From positions 71,849,879 to 71,913,878 of the forward strand of contig NC_079314.1 of NCBI RefSeq assembly GCF_029931775.1: DNA of 64,000 nt, given 5' to 3'. A program made the translations under genes and the position numbers. Positions 1 through 37,740 of the stretch are shown piece by piece (position 1 is the stretch's first letter; every line of letters begins with the position of its first letter). The notes beneath the pieces are model-generated. The model saw nothing but the letters and a program-made list of their open reading frames with translations. It was not told where the DNA came from and searched no databases. This stretch comes from Euleptes europaea. Its lineage: Eukaryota; Chordata; Lepidosauria; Squamata; Sphaerodactylidae.

Positions 1-780
1 GTTACCAGATTTTTCTGCAAACCCAGGGAGTACCCCAAGTTTGCAGACGAATCTGTTTAGTGCCGGTGTGGTCCCAATCTGCAGGTTTAGGTATCCACAG
101 GTATCACACGTCACTATTATATAGATATCACAGCGAATGTCACAGTGCCAAACTCATGTCAGTTGGCGCTCACCTCTTTCAAGGCAAATAATGATTGTTA
201 TTAATTTTGGGGTTGCAGTCAACACAAGATTTTCTGTCCTTCGCTTATTGATGCTGTGTTATATGAGGCTGCACAGTGAGGGAAGAGGGATGGCTTTGTT
301 GTTCTCCGCTGTCTCTTTTAGACTGAAGACATCTTGAGCTGGTGATGCTATCCCCTTGCTAGGTTTGCCATGTTCTATGGCATCCTAACAAGCACTGGGT
401 TTGCAGTTGCCCTTGCTCAAGCCATGATGCCTCCTCACTTGCCAGGAGCTTCAGTGCTGAGTGGAAGAGGGGGGCCTTCCTGATCTTCAGGGTGCCGGGG
501 GTGGGGGTCAGTATTGCCCAGCAAGATTGCAGCTCATCTGAGGATGACTTGGCAGCTGCCTAGTCAGTCCTGCCGTGCTCTGCCAGTGCTGGTTCTGCAG
601 CTGCCCTCACCTTAAAGAGCCATGCCTGCAAAAGGCCTGACTTGTGGTTTGTCCTTGCCAGGAGCTTCTACAAGCAGACAGTGAATTAGCCAGGCTTCTT
701 TTTTCTTCAGAACTCATTGTACCAATGTGCAGAAAGGAAGTTTATAGGGCTCCAAATGTTTTCAGGTAATGAATGATTTG
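1..780. other. Upstream DNA without recognised gene
   Basis: No exon of a neighbouring gene is recognisable. The string TTTTTCTGCAAACCCAGGG near the start recurs, diverged, at about 10711-10730, so at least part is a dispersed repeat. Confidence 0.5.
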
Positions 781-785
781 CTGCT

Positions 786-12924
<12,139 letters not shown>

Positions 12925-15600
12925 ATCCAGGTCCGACGTGGAAACAGTTGTTTGGAACATGCACTGATTTAATAACAAGCAAAATAGTTGGATTAGACAA
13001 TAGCTGCCTCCTATTATTAATGAGAGAAATGTAGTTATGTTCTTTGGGGGTGGGGATCAGTCATTACATAAAACTCAGCTTTTATAATCATGATCCATGG
13101 TTTGTTTTTTATTAACATGTAAATGGTTTATTTATGTAATGGAGTTGTTCATGTTGAATTACAGTGGCAGTTCTAAGAAAACTCTCCTGTTTATACCAAA
13201 TGAATTTACTAGGACAGATGGGAAATTACATGCCAAAGGAATTCATTTTTTCCTTCTGATCATGTCAGTGTTACATCTGTTATAAAGTTTAGAGAAGAGT
13301 TTGTATGCAGATGCTGTGAAGTCAAATGAACATTGTTTCTTCTTGTCCTGATAGTGAAGTCAATTTTTGTGGCTTTTAAAAAATGGACTGTTGAATGTAG
13401 TCTTGTTTCTAGCATGCATGGGTACGTTTAACTTTTCCATTTTGAAGATTCAGTAGAAGCAATAATTCTGGATATTTGGAGTCTGTTTACTAGTAAATAA
13501 ACCAAATCCCAGTATTCCATTGTTAAGACATTGGAAGAGTCTGATCCTTTATAGCATGATTATGTTCCTGAGGTTAGGAAACATTTTGAAGTGCAGGGCT
13601 TCAAAAAGGGCTGGTTTACAGATTATAGGCTCCTGTAATCTGAAGTATGTTTTTAGCTCAATGTTGGCCTACATAAGAGGGCAAAACCCACCATCTTGGA
13701 CCAGTGCAGATGTAGTGCTTCTGGCTTCTTAAAGGATTTACTCATATCATCTTATTTTGGGTGGAATTTCCTCTTGGCCTTAGCCATGTTTAAGTGTTAG
13801 ACTGGCAGTGATTAATATTAAGCAGGGTTTACTCTTAATCAGGATTTTTATAGGGATTTTTCAGTCCCTTTTTTCAGATCCTGGTTAAATGTAAACAATG
13901 CTTTTCATTAACATTGGTCTTAACATAACTCAACTACAGCTAAGCTGGCTAGTTGGCAGATCTGCATGTGAGTGGAGAATAGCTGGGGAGGAGAAGGAAG
14001 CATGTGTTCCTACAGCCTACCCCTTAACATCAATAAGGTATCAGAACAGTTGCATTTGCACGTTGTAATTGAAGTGCAAAAGCTTGAACCAGAAGATGGG
14101 ATGTTTTAATAAGATGAGTTATTATGCCTTAAACTGACATGGCAAGAAATGTCACATATCTGTAAAATATGGAACTGGGCAGTGGGACTCTTAGGAAGAA
14201 CTGAAAAATACATAGTAATTACTTTTTTCCCAAATGAAATGTGCTTACTTATTTAAAAGAAATGTCTCATACCCCTTTACTGCTATCATACTTTAGAAAT
14301 CCAACACACTTCATCGGAATTGACCAGTTCATAGTATGTCAGAGTGGAGGAGTAAAACCTGGGATAAACTGGACAGATGGACTCTGCCACGAGGGTAGAA
14401 GTTGTTAGCTGGCATACATGACAAGATTTATATCTTACATAGGGTCCAGACTTGCAGCTCTAACTTCAAAAAGTAATAATCTTAAGCTGAGTTATGACTG
14501 TAAACAGTTACTAATATTCTTGGAAATGCCCACAGGGTTCTTTTTATTTAGACCACTGCTTTATCTGAGATAAAATATTATGAGACATTTTTTTCTTTTA
14601 AAGGTAACCATTAATGTTTCAGAGGGGCTTTGGAGCTTGTGGTTCTTATCTGTCCTGGCAGCTTGCTCTTCTAGAGAGGGTACAAGCCCTGAGGTTGCTG
14701 AGGAGCTGTGCCTTTGTTCCCCAGTTCCAGATTCCCATTCTGACTGAAACCTCAGCCACATGTTTAAAGTGGAGCCTTTTATATAAAGCTAGCTCTAGAG
14801 AATGTGTAGCTTTTTCCTCAGAAGTTTCAAAGTTCATTTGACATTCAAACCAAAAGAACAATTATATAAAAATGACATTTGGGGTTTTTAAAAACTCATG
14901 TGTTTAAAAGCAGTGATAACTGGGTGCACTGCCTGTCTTGCATTTTGTATTGATTCCTGTAATTTTAAAAGGAAACAGGATATGAGCTGGAACAAATAAC
15001 TCAATTCTGCAGCATCCTTTTATAAGTGACGGGATGTTTATGATATCCCATAAGGTGTCCTTTTGGAAAAAACAAACAAACCAAAAGATCATGTCCCAAG
15101 GGACATGATGTTGCAGTGATGATAGTACAGTACTGAAAAAGTAACCTTGCAAATGTGGCCTGTTTTTCAGGTTGTTGATTATTTAATTGTCAAGTGTTTC
15201 TATTCAAAGCATAATTTCTTAAGCAATGTATACAATTTGGGATAGAATCCAGTATTATGATAGCAAAACCATTTCATCACATGATAAATGGAAGGATTTT
15301 TTTTAAATGACATTATCATGTACGTGTAATTAGCATTAGTAATAAGCTGCAGAGTTTGATCTTCAAGTGCATAGTGTTTTAATGTATGGACTGATACAGT
15401 AATTTGCACTTATGTTTGTGCTGTGCACAGGCTTTTCTGAAATGTAAATACTCTGTAAAGATCTGTTTGGTCAAAAACAGGTGCCTACATAAGATCACAA
15501 AATAGCCTCTAGCCACAGTGTGGTTTAAAGAGCTATAATATTCCTGCAAGTCAATCCTGTGTCTGCAGATTTAATAAAAAATGCTAACTGTACCAATAGT
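12925..15600 (+). other. SLC35E3: Probable SLC35E3 3' UTR
   Basis: AT-rich, repeat-poor DNA between the SLC35E3 stop codon and the best poly(A) signal. The lack of obvious interspersed repeats over 2.6 kb, unlike the rest of the intergenic space, fits a transcribed untranslated region. The exact end is inferred. Confidence 0.4.
15573..15578 (+). terminator. SLC35E3: Candidate poly(A) signal of SLC35E3
   Basis: AATAAA followed about 35-50 bases later by a GT-rich tract (gtgtgtgtatgtgtgtt), the usual downstream element. This would give a 3' UTR of about 2.65 kb. A second AATAAA at 15912-15917 and an earlier one near 13495 are alternatives. No RNA evidence is available. Confidence 0.4.
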
Positions 15601-16756
15601 CTTTTCTCCAGTGTGTGTATGTGTGTTCCTCCAAAAATGTTTTCAGAAACAGGAGAGATTTGTGCTGCTTCACCCCATTACACTATATCATTGTTTGCAA
15701 TTGTAAGATGACATTCCTGTAAATACAGTGTACAATAAGAATGTACAGGGTACTAAATGACTGGACTGGAGTTGGTACTTGGTGGCAAAAATGTAAATGA
15801 AACGCACAAGCTACTTAACAGTGTGCTAAAAATATGTGCATCCTGTCACAGATAGAATGAAGTTTTTTTTTCTTTATGGGAAGCCTTTTTTGTGTTTGCT
15901 TACTGGTTCTGAATAAACTGGTTCTAATTCCAATCCTAAATACTCTGTCTACTCCCAGGGGCCATCATTCCACTCTGGAAGCTGTCATTCCAGTCCCAGA
16001 GCAGTCTATCTTGGCCCAGAGACCATCAATCTAAATCAAATGCCTTTCAATGGAGCCCATGCGAGTTAATTGGAATTCCTGGCTCCTGTTATATCCAATG
16101 GGCATGCCATTATTTCCCATTGTTGCCTATGGGCAAATCTTGTTATTTATTTTTGTACCCCCCCCCAATATCAAACCAGAGAATCCAACACAAATCAACT
16201 TGAGCAAAGAACACACTGTTGCAAGATCAATACAACTAATTTCAAAGCACAGAATCCAAGCCAAACCAACCTGGCAAGCTGCTACCAAGCCCTGGCAAGA
16301 AGACACTATGTTAGACCTATGGATTTCCAGCAAACCTGATGTATGTAACAAATCAACAGGATCCAGAGGCCAAAAGAACTAAAATTTAGGTTTCAGGCCT
16401 AGTAAAGTAATATTTCTGTTCATTTGAAAAATACTTACATGGTTTCTGTCAATTTAGGGGCCTTCGTCTCAGTATTTGCGCTGCATGTGACCTGACCAAA
16501 ATGTTCTGTTTGGGGTATCTCTGGGCAAGGATCCCAGGAATATTGTTGACACTGAAGCAAGTCAGAGGTGAGAGCAGTTGAGAACAAAGAGGTGCAAATG
16601 TAGCAGATTTAGGAGAGGGAGACAGAACATGGATGAGACACATGAAGCATTTGGTTATAATTTTTTAAGAGAAAAATGAAACATGACTGCCTTTCAAAGG
16701 GAAAATTTCACTTGAATATTGAAATATATTGTAATATTGAAATATATTGTAGTAAT

Positions 16757-17175
16757 ATTGAAAGCTGGACAATGAAGAAAGCTGACAGGAAGAAAGTAGA
16801 CTCCTTTGAAATGTGGTATTGAAGGAGAGTGTTACGGATACCATGGACTGCCAAAACAACAAATCTGTGGGTTATAGATCAAATCAAGCCTGAACTGACC
16901 CTAGAAGCTAAAATGACTAAACTGAGGCTATCGTATTTTGGTCACATTATGAGAAGGCAAGAGTCACTAGAAAAGACAGTCGTGCTAGGAAAAGTTGAGG
17001 GCAGCAGGAAAAGAGGAAGACCCAACGAGATGGATTGACTCAATAAAGGAAGCTACAGCCCTCAATTTGCAAGGCCTGAGCAAGGCTGTCAAAGATAGAA
17101 CATTTTGGAGGACATTGATTCATAAGGTCGCCATGAGTCGGAAGTGACTTGACGGTACTTAACACACACACACAA
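16757..17175 (+). mobile_element. Bov-B (RTE clade) LINE 3' end
   Basis: Encodes the reverse-transcriptase C-terminal LRLSYFGHIMRRQESLEKTV, GKVEGSRKRGRPNEMD and ends with the tail GGTCGCCATGAGTCGGAAGT, GACTTGACGG and (CA)n. 5'-truncated. Confidence 0.85.
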
Positions 17176-18570
17176 TATTGATCTGATGATTTAATGATTA
17201 AAGTACTCTGAAGTAAGTTAAGTCAAGTTGGGAACTAAGAAACATAAGGAAGCTTGATGATGGGCTTTTAAATAAGGCTGTTACAAACTGTGGAATAACC
17301 TAATTTCCTAAAGTATAACACTACAGTCTCCTTATGCAGTTAAATTCTCTTGCTATGTGTTCACACTGCCTATAGAGACACATGTCTATTCTACAGTAAA
17401 TATATTCCCTGTACATCTGTGGAGTCTTAATGTTTTCAGTCAAGGGACCCTAAAAGACACTTTGGGAGAGCTCTCACTAAAGCTTGATCTCAAGAAGGAA
17501 GAGTATTTTCTGACAGTGACTACTTGGACAGGTTTGAACCCAGTACAATATCCAACATCCCCAGTCATGTCACTTATGATCTAAGATATGGTATCACTGG
17601 TGTTAGGAACAGTAGTTAGACAACTTCCTAATATTCTGAATGAGCCTTGTGGAAGGTGACCCAGAACTCATTCAGGGATTGAATTCCTGGTATTTTAAGG
17701 GGTAACGGGGAAAACCAAAAAGGGTGATGTGACCTACACTGAATAAGAGGAATCCACATGGAATTTGTGTGTTTTCCTTTAATGTCAAAATGAGCAGGCA
17801 AAGAGTTCTTGCCAGGTTCTACATGTCTCAACTGGAAAAATCCAGTTCTGGTTGTACAGTATATTTGGCCAAGATGGTGTCATCTTATGGTATGAGAGAG
17901 GATACCCTGAAAGGGGTTTAAGTGTAGGAGCAGAGCTTTGGAATAGTAGGGTAGGGAAAGAGGCCTATGGCCCCCTTCTCTCCAGTCTCTTTTTCAGGTT
18001 ATCCTCTACCTCCTTTGGGACAGACTACTCCAATTGAATGAGAAGTGGCCAACTCACTTTATTGTCGTATTGCTCTTGGAAACTGGTGAGATTGCCATAA
18101 TTTGTAATCTAGTATTGTGGAGAGTTAGCATTGAAGAGTCAATATTGAGGTAAGGTGTGTTCGAATTTATTAATAAATTCTGTTTTGAAGGGAATTTATC
18201 CTCTTGAGTTAAAAGGAACAGTTGAGAATTTGACTTTTAGAATTTTGTTGTTTTATGGATAATTTTGTGGGATTTGGCAGAATTTGTCCTCTTGGGTTGA
18301 GGAATCTGTAATAAGAAGTTGAATTGAAGGAATAAACCTTGTTGCCTTAAAATAATTGTTTCACAGCTGAAATAAAAGTAGTTAAATTATATTTGGATTG
18401 TGTCTTGTCCCTTTCACATGGGATTTTGCTTCTTTTGCACTAAGGTTAAAAGATCCCTTATAATTCAAAATTAGCCTAGGAGCTAACTGACTAACAACTG
18501 ACATCTGACACACAATACAATTAAAGACAGTCAGTCTTGGGAGCTTTAAAATGCTGGTGGTGGTAGAAAA
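17176..18570. other. Intergenic, nothing recognised
   Basis: AT-rich DNA between SLC35E3 and MDM2 without gene-like frames or clear repeats. Confidence 0.5.
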
Positions 18571-18775
18571 TGCCAACAAGTCGCCACTGGTTTATGGTGA
18601 CCCCATAGGGTTTTCAAGGCAAGAGACATTCAGAGATGGTCTGCCATTGCCTGCTTCTGCATAGCAACCCTGAACTTCCTTGGTGGTCTCCTATCCAAAT
18701 ACTAACCAGGGCTGACCCTGCTTAGCTTCTAAGATCTAACAAGACCGGGCTTGCCTGGGCCATCCACATCAGGGC
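18571..18775 (-). mobile_element. 5S rRNA-derived SINE
   Basis: Minus strand: head like GATCTTAGAAGCTAAGCAGG and GTTAGTATTTGGATAGGAGA, then body GCAATGGCAGACC and a Bov-B-like tail CCATAAACCAGTGGCGACTT. Confidence 0.85.
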
Positions 18776-21173
18776 TGTTCAAGAATGCTAACTATCAGCA
18801 ACTTATCCTTGCATGACTCAGTATCCTGCTAGGCAAACTGCACTATAGTTACCATGTGGTGTTGTCTTAGACAATGGCTTATAAATCTACCCTGTCCTTT
18901 GTTTCTTTCTTATCCATGCTCTGCACACACTTTATTACCCTTTTTATATTGGACTCACACCGTAAGAGACCCCTCCTACCATGCATTCCAACCAAAATAC
19001 TGTTTTTCCCCTGAATGTACTTGGGGCTCTACCAGGCCAATCTTGGTATTCCTCCATTCTTCAAAAGTCCAAGTCAAAGCATACTTCATGCTACAGGGAA
19101 TTCCTTGCCAGGTGCACCTTTATCTCATCCTTCAGTTCTTCTCCATACCATAACCATCCCATGCAACTTATTAGGCCATCTGTCAAGAGACTGTCAGCTT
19201 CTTTTGATAGTTGACTTAAAGTTTATCTCAGCTTGTTTCTGCTGTATTTGCTGGTGATAAAATAGCTCCACTCTGGTTCAGGTTTAGAACACCTACAATA
19301 GGTATCTGGCCTCTCAACACTAACCATCCTAAGTCCCTGTTCAGTTGAATTCCAGTGCAGCAACTTCTCCCTAGAGCCCCTTTTGAAACTCTTCTGCTGA
19401 AGTACTGCAGCCTTCTGATCTAATACTGAATGTCCAGTGAGGTTGGAATGCCCCCCTCAATTTCTGAGAGCTTGCATTTTTAATATATGATTTGTGTCCA
19501 TTTGTTCTCTTATTCAGAGGCTGTTCAGTTTGGCCAGTATTAATAGCAGAAAGGCATTGCTGGCATAGTAGTAGGCAACTTTTTGGATCCAGTTTTGTCT
19601 TTGAAAAACACTTGTTCTCGACCATCAAAGTCAACAGTATTTTTGTTGGCAAGCCATTTGCTGGTTAAGCAGTGGGGGGGGAGTGGAAATTTGCAAGTCA
19701 TCACTGACTAGTTTTAAAGGGTATTAGTCATGGAAATATTAGGAATGAAAAGATGCTGAAATAACTTTCCTAAGACCAGAACAGCTACAAATGAACCTGA
19801 AAGAGCCGTTTATTTAATTTTTTTAGTCTGTTTTGCATGTGAAGCATTACTAGGGGTAATAAAAGAAAATATTAGATAATTGTTTGTCTAACAATGAGGC
19901 AGGCAGCCTGTGGTTCTTAAACTGTAAATGTCCTCACACTTCTTATGTAAAAGACAAAAAACTGAGATATGATACTATGCAAATTTTTCTATGTTTACAC
20001 CTTATTCAACTACAAATGCTTTTATTGGTGAACAGCTGCACTAATAATCCATCATGGATAGCCTATTTCATTCATCTGACGTTGCTTGCCAAAGTTCACA
20101 ACACAATGCTTTTTTTCAACTTTCTTCTACTTAACCCTAGAACACTGAAGGCCAATCAACTGAATTTCTGGCATTTTAATCATTATATGCTTCGAAGGTA
20201 GTATCTAGGAATGTTTCAGAAGAGGAGCAAAGGTTGCTGTGAAGAATCTTGTTCTGTCAGCTCTAAGCAAGGAAGCATTTCAGCATTTAGACATTCTGGA
20301 GATAAATGTGTAAACATTTTTTCCAACATTATGGCACTTAAATGTTTGTGTGTGTGCTTGGACTTTGGTTTACCCTTAACAGGTTTATCTGGACAATCCA
20401 TTCAGGGTGATTGCATAGATACCTTGTTGACGTGATCAGTGCAAGGTTTCCTTCTGCTGTTGGGGCAGAAGACAAGCCTAGACAGCAACCAGCCCCTTGA
20501 TTAACAATTGATGCCAAAGCAATAGAAAAGTCTCATGTACTCATGAAATGCTCTCCAGGGACTGCTATACTGTAACACACATTATGAACACTATTTCATA
20601 GGATTCATCTGTCTTGTATGTATTTGCTCCAGTTGTCTACATGCAACTTTTCTGTTTACAAAGATATCCTGAGTGGGGGCAGAAACATTTCTTCCCATGC
20701 TCACGCACATAGTTTGCCATGGCATTCCACAGAAAACTGCCTCTCCTGACAATCCATATTCCACATATAGGTGTCCCCACCCCTTTACTTATATATGTCC
20801 ATTGGCAGAGAAAAGAGACTCCCAGGTTGTCAGCAGGGATCCCCACGGTCCATAGGAATACGGGTAGGAATATTTAACATCTTAGTGTGTCAATGTTTTT
20901 GCAAGTATATGCAATGCTCTGTGAGTTATCCCAATTGATTTAGCCATAGGATTTCTGATAACATGTACACAGTCAGTTTGAACATGATTTTATATATGAC
21001 CATATATAAAGCATACATTTGGGGGAGGGGGACAGCTCCAGTATTTGATGCCAGTACTTTTCTAGTGCATCCATGTGATTTTCCCCATGTAAATGAATGG
21101 CTGCCATTCATTCACATTAGGAAAATGTAGTAGTACAGATGGAAGGCAGTGTTTGAAATACCTGTCCACCTTG
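18776..21173. other. Intergenic, nothing recognised
   Basis: Short open frames only; no family or motif recognised. Confidence 0.5.
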
Positions 21174-21410
21174 TGTTAAGTGCCTTCAAGTCGCTTCTAA
21201 CGTATGGTGACCCAATGAATTAATGACCTCCAAAATATTGTGAACAGCCTTACTCAGGTCTCGCAAAATGATGGCCTGGCTTCCTTTAGAGTCAATCCAT
21301 CTCATATTGGGACTTGCTCTTTTCCTGCTGCCTTCAACTTTTCCTAGCATTATTGTGTCTTCCAGTGACTCTTGTCTTCTCATGTGACCAAAGTAGGATT
21401 CCACTTTATC
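21174..21410 (-). mobile_element. Bov-B LINE 3' end
   Basis: Minus-strand coding GKVEGSRKRASPNMRWIDS and tail GTGTTAAGTGCCTTCAAGTC (inverse of the Bov-B tail). 5'-truncated and decayed. Confidence 0.8.
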
Positions 21411-21615
21411 CAGTCCTGATCCGCATGGAACTGGGATAGATGAAGATGTAATGTATCTTGACAACTGCCACCCACTGCACCACTCAGGGGTCCCTGCAAT
21501 ATACAGATCCTCCCTCTTACACACATACTATAAAGACAGGTATTTCACTAATAATATGAATAAAGTTAGTGAAATACGATCCTTTTCTGGTCAGTAAGGC
21601 CATGGAAATGTTTTA

Positions 21616-21782
21616 CAGAAGGGGTGTCCAATCTTTTGGCTTCCCTGGGCCACGTTGGAAGAATTGTCTTGGGCCGCGTATCAAATACACTAACGATAGC
21701 TGATTCATAATGTTTTAAGTAAGTTTACGATTTTGTTGGGCACCATTCATAGCCGTCCTGGGCCGCAGTTTGGACAAGCCTG
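21616..21782. mobile_element. hAT-like non-autonomous element
   Basis: Begins CAGAAGGGGTGTCCAA and ends TTGGACAAGCCTG, an imperfect inverted repeat, with repeated GGGCCGC motifs inside. The interior is recognisably the CTTTTGGCTTCCCTGGGCCA type of repeat; family assignment is from memory. Confidence 0.6.
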
Positions 21783-21929
21783 TTTTTTTAAAGCTTACTG
21801 TTCACATTCAGACCCACAGGCCTGGTTGGGGGGGGGGGGGAGAGCGACCAATACTCTTGGGATCAATCTTTTTACACATCCACTTGGGGAATGCTAGTGC
21901 TAGTAAACTCATTGACTGTTGTGTGGGCG

Positions 21930-22090
21930 TGCGTAAAGTGCCGTCAAGTCACAGCCGACTTATGGCGACCCCTTTTGGGGGGTTTTCATGGCAAGAGACT
22001 AACAGAGGTGGTTTGCCAGTGCCTTCCTCTGCACAGCAACCCTGGTCTTCCTTGGAGGTCTCCCATCCCAATACTAACCAGGGCTGACCA
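21930..22090 (-). mobile_element. 5S rRNA-derived SINE, 5'-truncated
   Basis: Tail GTCGCCATAAGTCGGCTGTG and body TTGCCATGAAAACC on the - strand; the 5S part is cut off after the GGTTAGTATTGGGATGGGAG box. It abuts the MDM2 CpG island. Confidence 0.85.
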
Positions 22091-22421
22091 TTGACTGTTA
22101 CTTCCCAGTAAAGCCTCGTTCTGGGCCTCTGACGGCGCTCGCCCACCGCCGCCGGAATGCCGAGCCCGGCCCGAGCGCGCGTGCGCCGCTGTGGGGCGCC
22201 AAAGAGGCGCGAGTGCGCAGCGCCCCCTCTCGGCCGCTGGCGAAGCGACAGGCCTCTCCGCGGCCGTTTGGAGGGCCCGAAATGGCGGCGACGGGAGGCG
22301 GCGGCGGCGGCGAGCATCTGGCCTGGCCCGTGACGAAGGACGGAGCTGCTCGTTAAAGGGAGACCATGAAAGTGCGTGGGGAGGGTGATGACAGAGAACA
22401 AGTGGCTGAAGCGGCTCCGGA

Positions 22422-22467
22422 GGTGGGGGGGGGGAGGGGGGAGGGGGGGGGAGGGGGGAGGAAGGGG
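22422..22467 (+). promoter_or_regulatory. Long G-run tract, potential G-quadruplex
   Basis: Several runs of four to ten G separated by single A or T, about 160 bp upstream of the p53 elements. Such a tract can fold into G-quadruplexes; function here is inferred. Confidence 0.4.
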
Positions 22468-22626
22468 CCCTTTGCTTTTCCCTCAGGAGCACGCGGGGGA
22501 CCCGCCACGAAGCCGTATGGAGGGCAAGGCGAAGACGCGTGCCCGTGGTAACGGGCGGCTCCAGTGGCGACCGACCTCCCTCCCGCCCCCGGTGACTCAC
22601 TCCGCGTCGGCTTCCGCGTCCCTCGG

Positions 22627-22646
22627 GATCGTGTTCGGACATGTCG
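22627..22646 (+). promoter_or_regulatory. MDM2: p53 response element 1 of the MDM2 inner promoter
   Basis: Two abutting decamers, GATCGTGTTC and GGACATGTCG, each close to RRRCWWGYYY. Position, spacing to the second element and resemblance to the human sequence (GGTCAAGTTCAGACACGTTC) support orthology. Confidence 0.75.
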
Positions 22647-22664
22647 GGCCGCGGCCGGCAGAGG

Positions 22665-22684
22665 CGTTAAGCCCAGACTTGTCC
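22665..22684 (+). promoter_or_regulatory. MDM2: p53 response element 2 of the MDM2 inner promoter
   Basis: CGTTAAGCCC and AGACTTGTCC. The second decamer fits RRRCWWGYYY perfectly; the first has the same TTAAG core as human AGTTAAGTCC. It stands 18 bp after element 1 and 23 bp before the TATA box. Confidence 0.85.
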
Positions 22685-22707
22685 TTGGAGAAGTAAACAG
22701 GCGGCGC

Positions 22708-22715
22708 TATTTAAA
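22708..22715 (+). promoter_or_regulatory. MDM2: TATA box of the p53-responsive MDM2 promoter
   Basis: GCTATTTAAA, identical to the human inner-promoter TATA context as I remember it, downstream of the two p53 elements. Confidence 0.8.
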
Positions 22716-22739
22716 CGCAGCCCGTCCTTCATTTTGGAG

Positions 22740-22789
22740 GGGCTCGTGGGGTTGAGTTTTTGCCTTCTCGGTCTCCGCGTTGATCTCGG
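22740..22789 (+). other. MDM2: Putative noncoding MDM2 exon from the p53-driven promoter
   Basis: The TATTTAAA box at 22708-22715 predicts a start near 22740, and a good donor (TCGG|gtgagg) stands at 22790. This matches the human layout, where the inner-promoter exon is short, noncoding and spliced to the ATG exon. The 5' boundary is only an estimate. Confidence 0.55.
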
Positions 22790-22864
22790 GTGAGGCATCG
22801 GGGAGAATGAGGCGGGCTGGTTGGGGGGGGGGGTGCAGCCGTTCGGCCTGGCCGCGTGGGCGCT

Positions 22865-22872
22865 CCCTCCCT

Positions 22873-22924
<52 letters not shown>
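22865..22924 (+). repeat. (CT)n microsatellite
   Basis: CCCT repeats passing into about 28 CT units within the short MDM2 intron before the ATG exon. Apparent open frames here are Ser-Leu repeats without coding meaning. Confidence 0.95.
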
Positions 22925-22926
<2 letters not shown>

Positions 22927-23004
22927 GGCCTAATGGGAAGTGGTCGAAAGCTGTGGCCGACTCATCTTTTTCATGCGAGTTCGCTTTTCTTTCCCCGCAG
23001 ACAA

Positions 23005-36060
<13,056 letters not shown>

Positions 36061-37740
36061 CTGAAATGCAGCAAGGACTTTGCAACCTTGTTAAGGATTT
36101 CTGAAGACTGGTAATTAAGAGGAAATTTATTTAAAAGATAAGATATTTTGAATGTTTACAGAAGAGTTTTTATATTTTAAAATTTTCTCCTTTGAAAATT
36201 AACAGTATTTGCACTGAAATTGATGGACTCTTGAAAACATAATTTTTTTTGTGGATTGGTATCATTATCCTCTGCAGTTACATATCTATATCTATATAAG
36301 AACTTGTTAACAAAAGAGTTAAACGTAGTGCTTGTCATGAAATCACTTATTAACAGTTCTTAGTTCAGTATAGATCAAAATTGAAAATCAGATGTTTTCT
36401 GTAAATTATACATATTTCAAGAACACACAAATACTAGACTACAAGTTTTTTCTTACAAAAGTTGTATTTGCTTCCATTGCATCTTTTTTCCCCAGTCCTA
36501 ATTTAAAATCACTCAGTGGTAAGGCCTGAGAGGGAAGGGAGAGGAGCAACTCAATCAATACTCTCTGGAGAGGGACGGTTTCTGTCCTTTCCTCCCACTC
36601 CCAGTGCAAGACTAATTCATCTTCTCTTGCCTCATGAGTTGCAGGCTGTGCAGGCTGGTGGTCTAGCACACATGCAAATTTGTTTAATTGGTTTATAATG
36701 AAGGGGTGGGGCTTAGCTTCAACCACCTCTTGGTTGACTGGTCAGCTACAATGGAAAGCGGCCTTTCCTCCTTGCCAAACTTCCCAGCTCCCATGGCTAA
36801 GACACGAAGGGGAAATTTGCTTTCGGAAGAGGCGGGGCTTCTAGCCTAATCCCAGTCTGTTATATGATAGAATATTTTCTTTGCTATATCTACACTTGGC
36901 CGTCCTTGAGAAGCATAGGCCCTTTTACTCCCAGAGACCGCCTCCCAAACTCAAGCAATTCAGAATTGGTCTGATCCCATGGGAAGAAAGAATAAGACGT
37001 GGTGTGAATAACTTTGAGTTGCACCTTTGTATATTTGTGGTAAAATTATAGGGAATTATTAAACTGAAAATTATTGTTTGTTTTGCCTTCAAATATTGTA
37101 TGAAAAACAGGATTCTGGGTATTGATGTAAAATTCATTCTTCAGCTGTCCACATAACTAGAAAAATATGTGTCTTTAAATGTTGTGATCAGGAAACCAAA
37201 TTTCTGGATTTCACACTCTTAATTAGCAACCCCATTTCAGTGTCCCTTCTGAAGGCAACTCTAGGGTTGGAAGAGGGATAATATGTTGTTTACTCCCTGC
37301 CTCTTCCCAACCTAGGGTTTCTAGCACAATGGCAATTGGTGGGAGACTCACCATGGAGTAGGGGCATATTTCCAACAACACACTGATGTCACTTCCGGTC
37401 TCACATCGGCACATTCGGATGTTGACAATCACTCCTCCCATTTCCCGCCATTTTTTTCCTGTCAGCCAGCTGAGCAGTGGTGAGAAGAGTCCCATCTGGG
37501 AATGGGAGATTTCCACTTGGCAGGCCTAGTCCATCCCTATACCTTCGCTGAAGGTGACTGTGGATCACTGTTTCTTTTCCTGTCTGCCCTCTCCCAGTAG
37601 CAATGCTATCTTCTCAAGGCTTGCTGGCTATGTTCAATTGAGTGAAGGTCAAGTTTAGAATAGTAGGCCTGGCCCCACCTGAATCTTTGGACAGCTTCTC
37701 TAACAAATGACTTAATAAATGTGACGTCTTTAAACTTATT
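36061..37740 (+). other. MDM2: Probable MDM2 3' UTR (proximal part)
   Basis: AT-rich sequence after the MDM2 stop. The first canonical AATAAA is at 37714-37719; others at 38570 and near 40493 could extend the UTR. Mammalian MDM2 has a long 3' UTR, so the true end may lie further on. A segment around 37220-37530 looks repeat-like but is unclassified. Confidence 0.4.
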
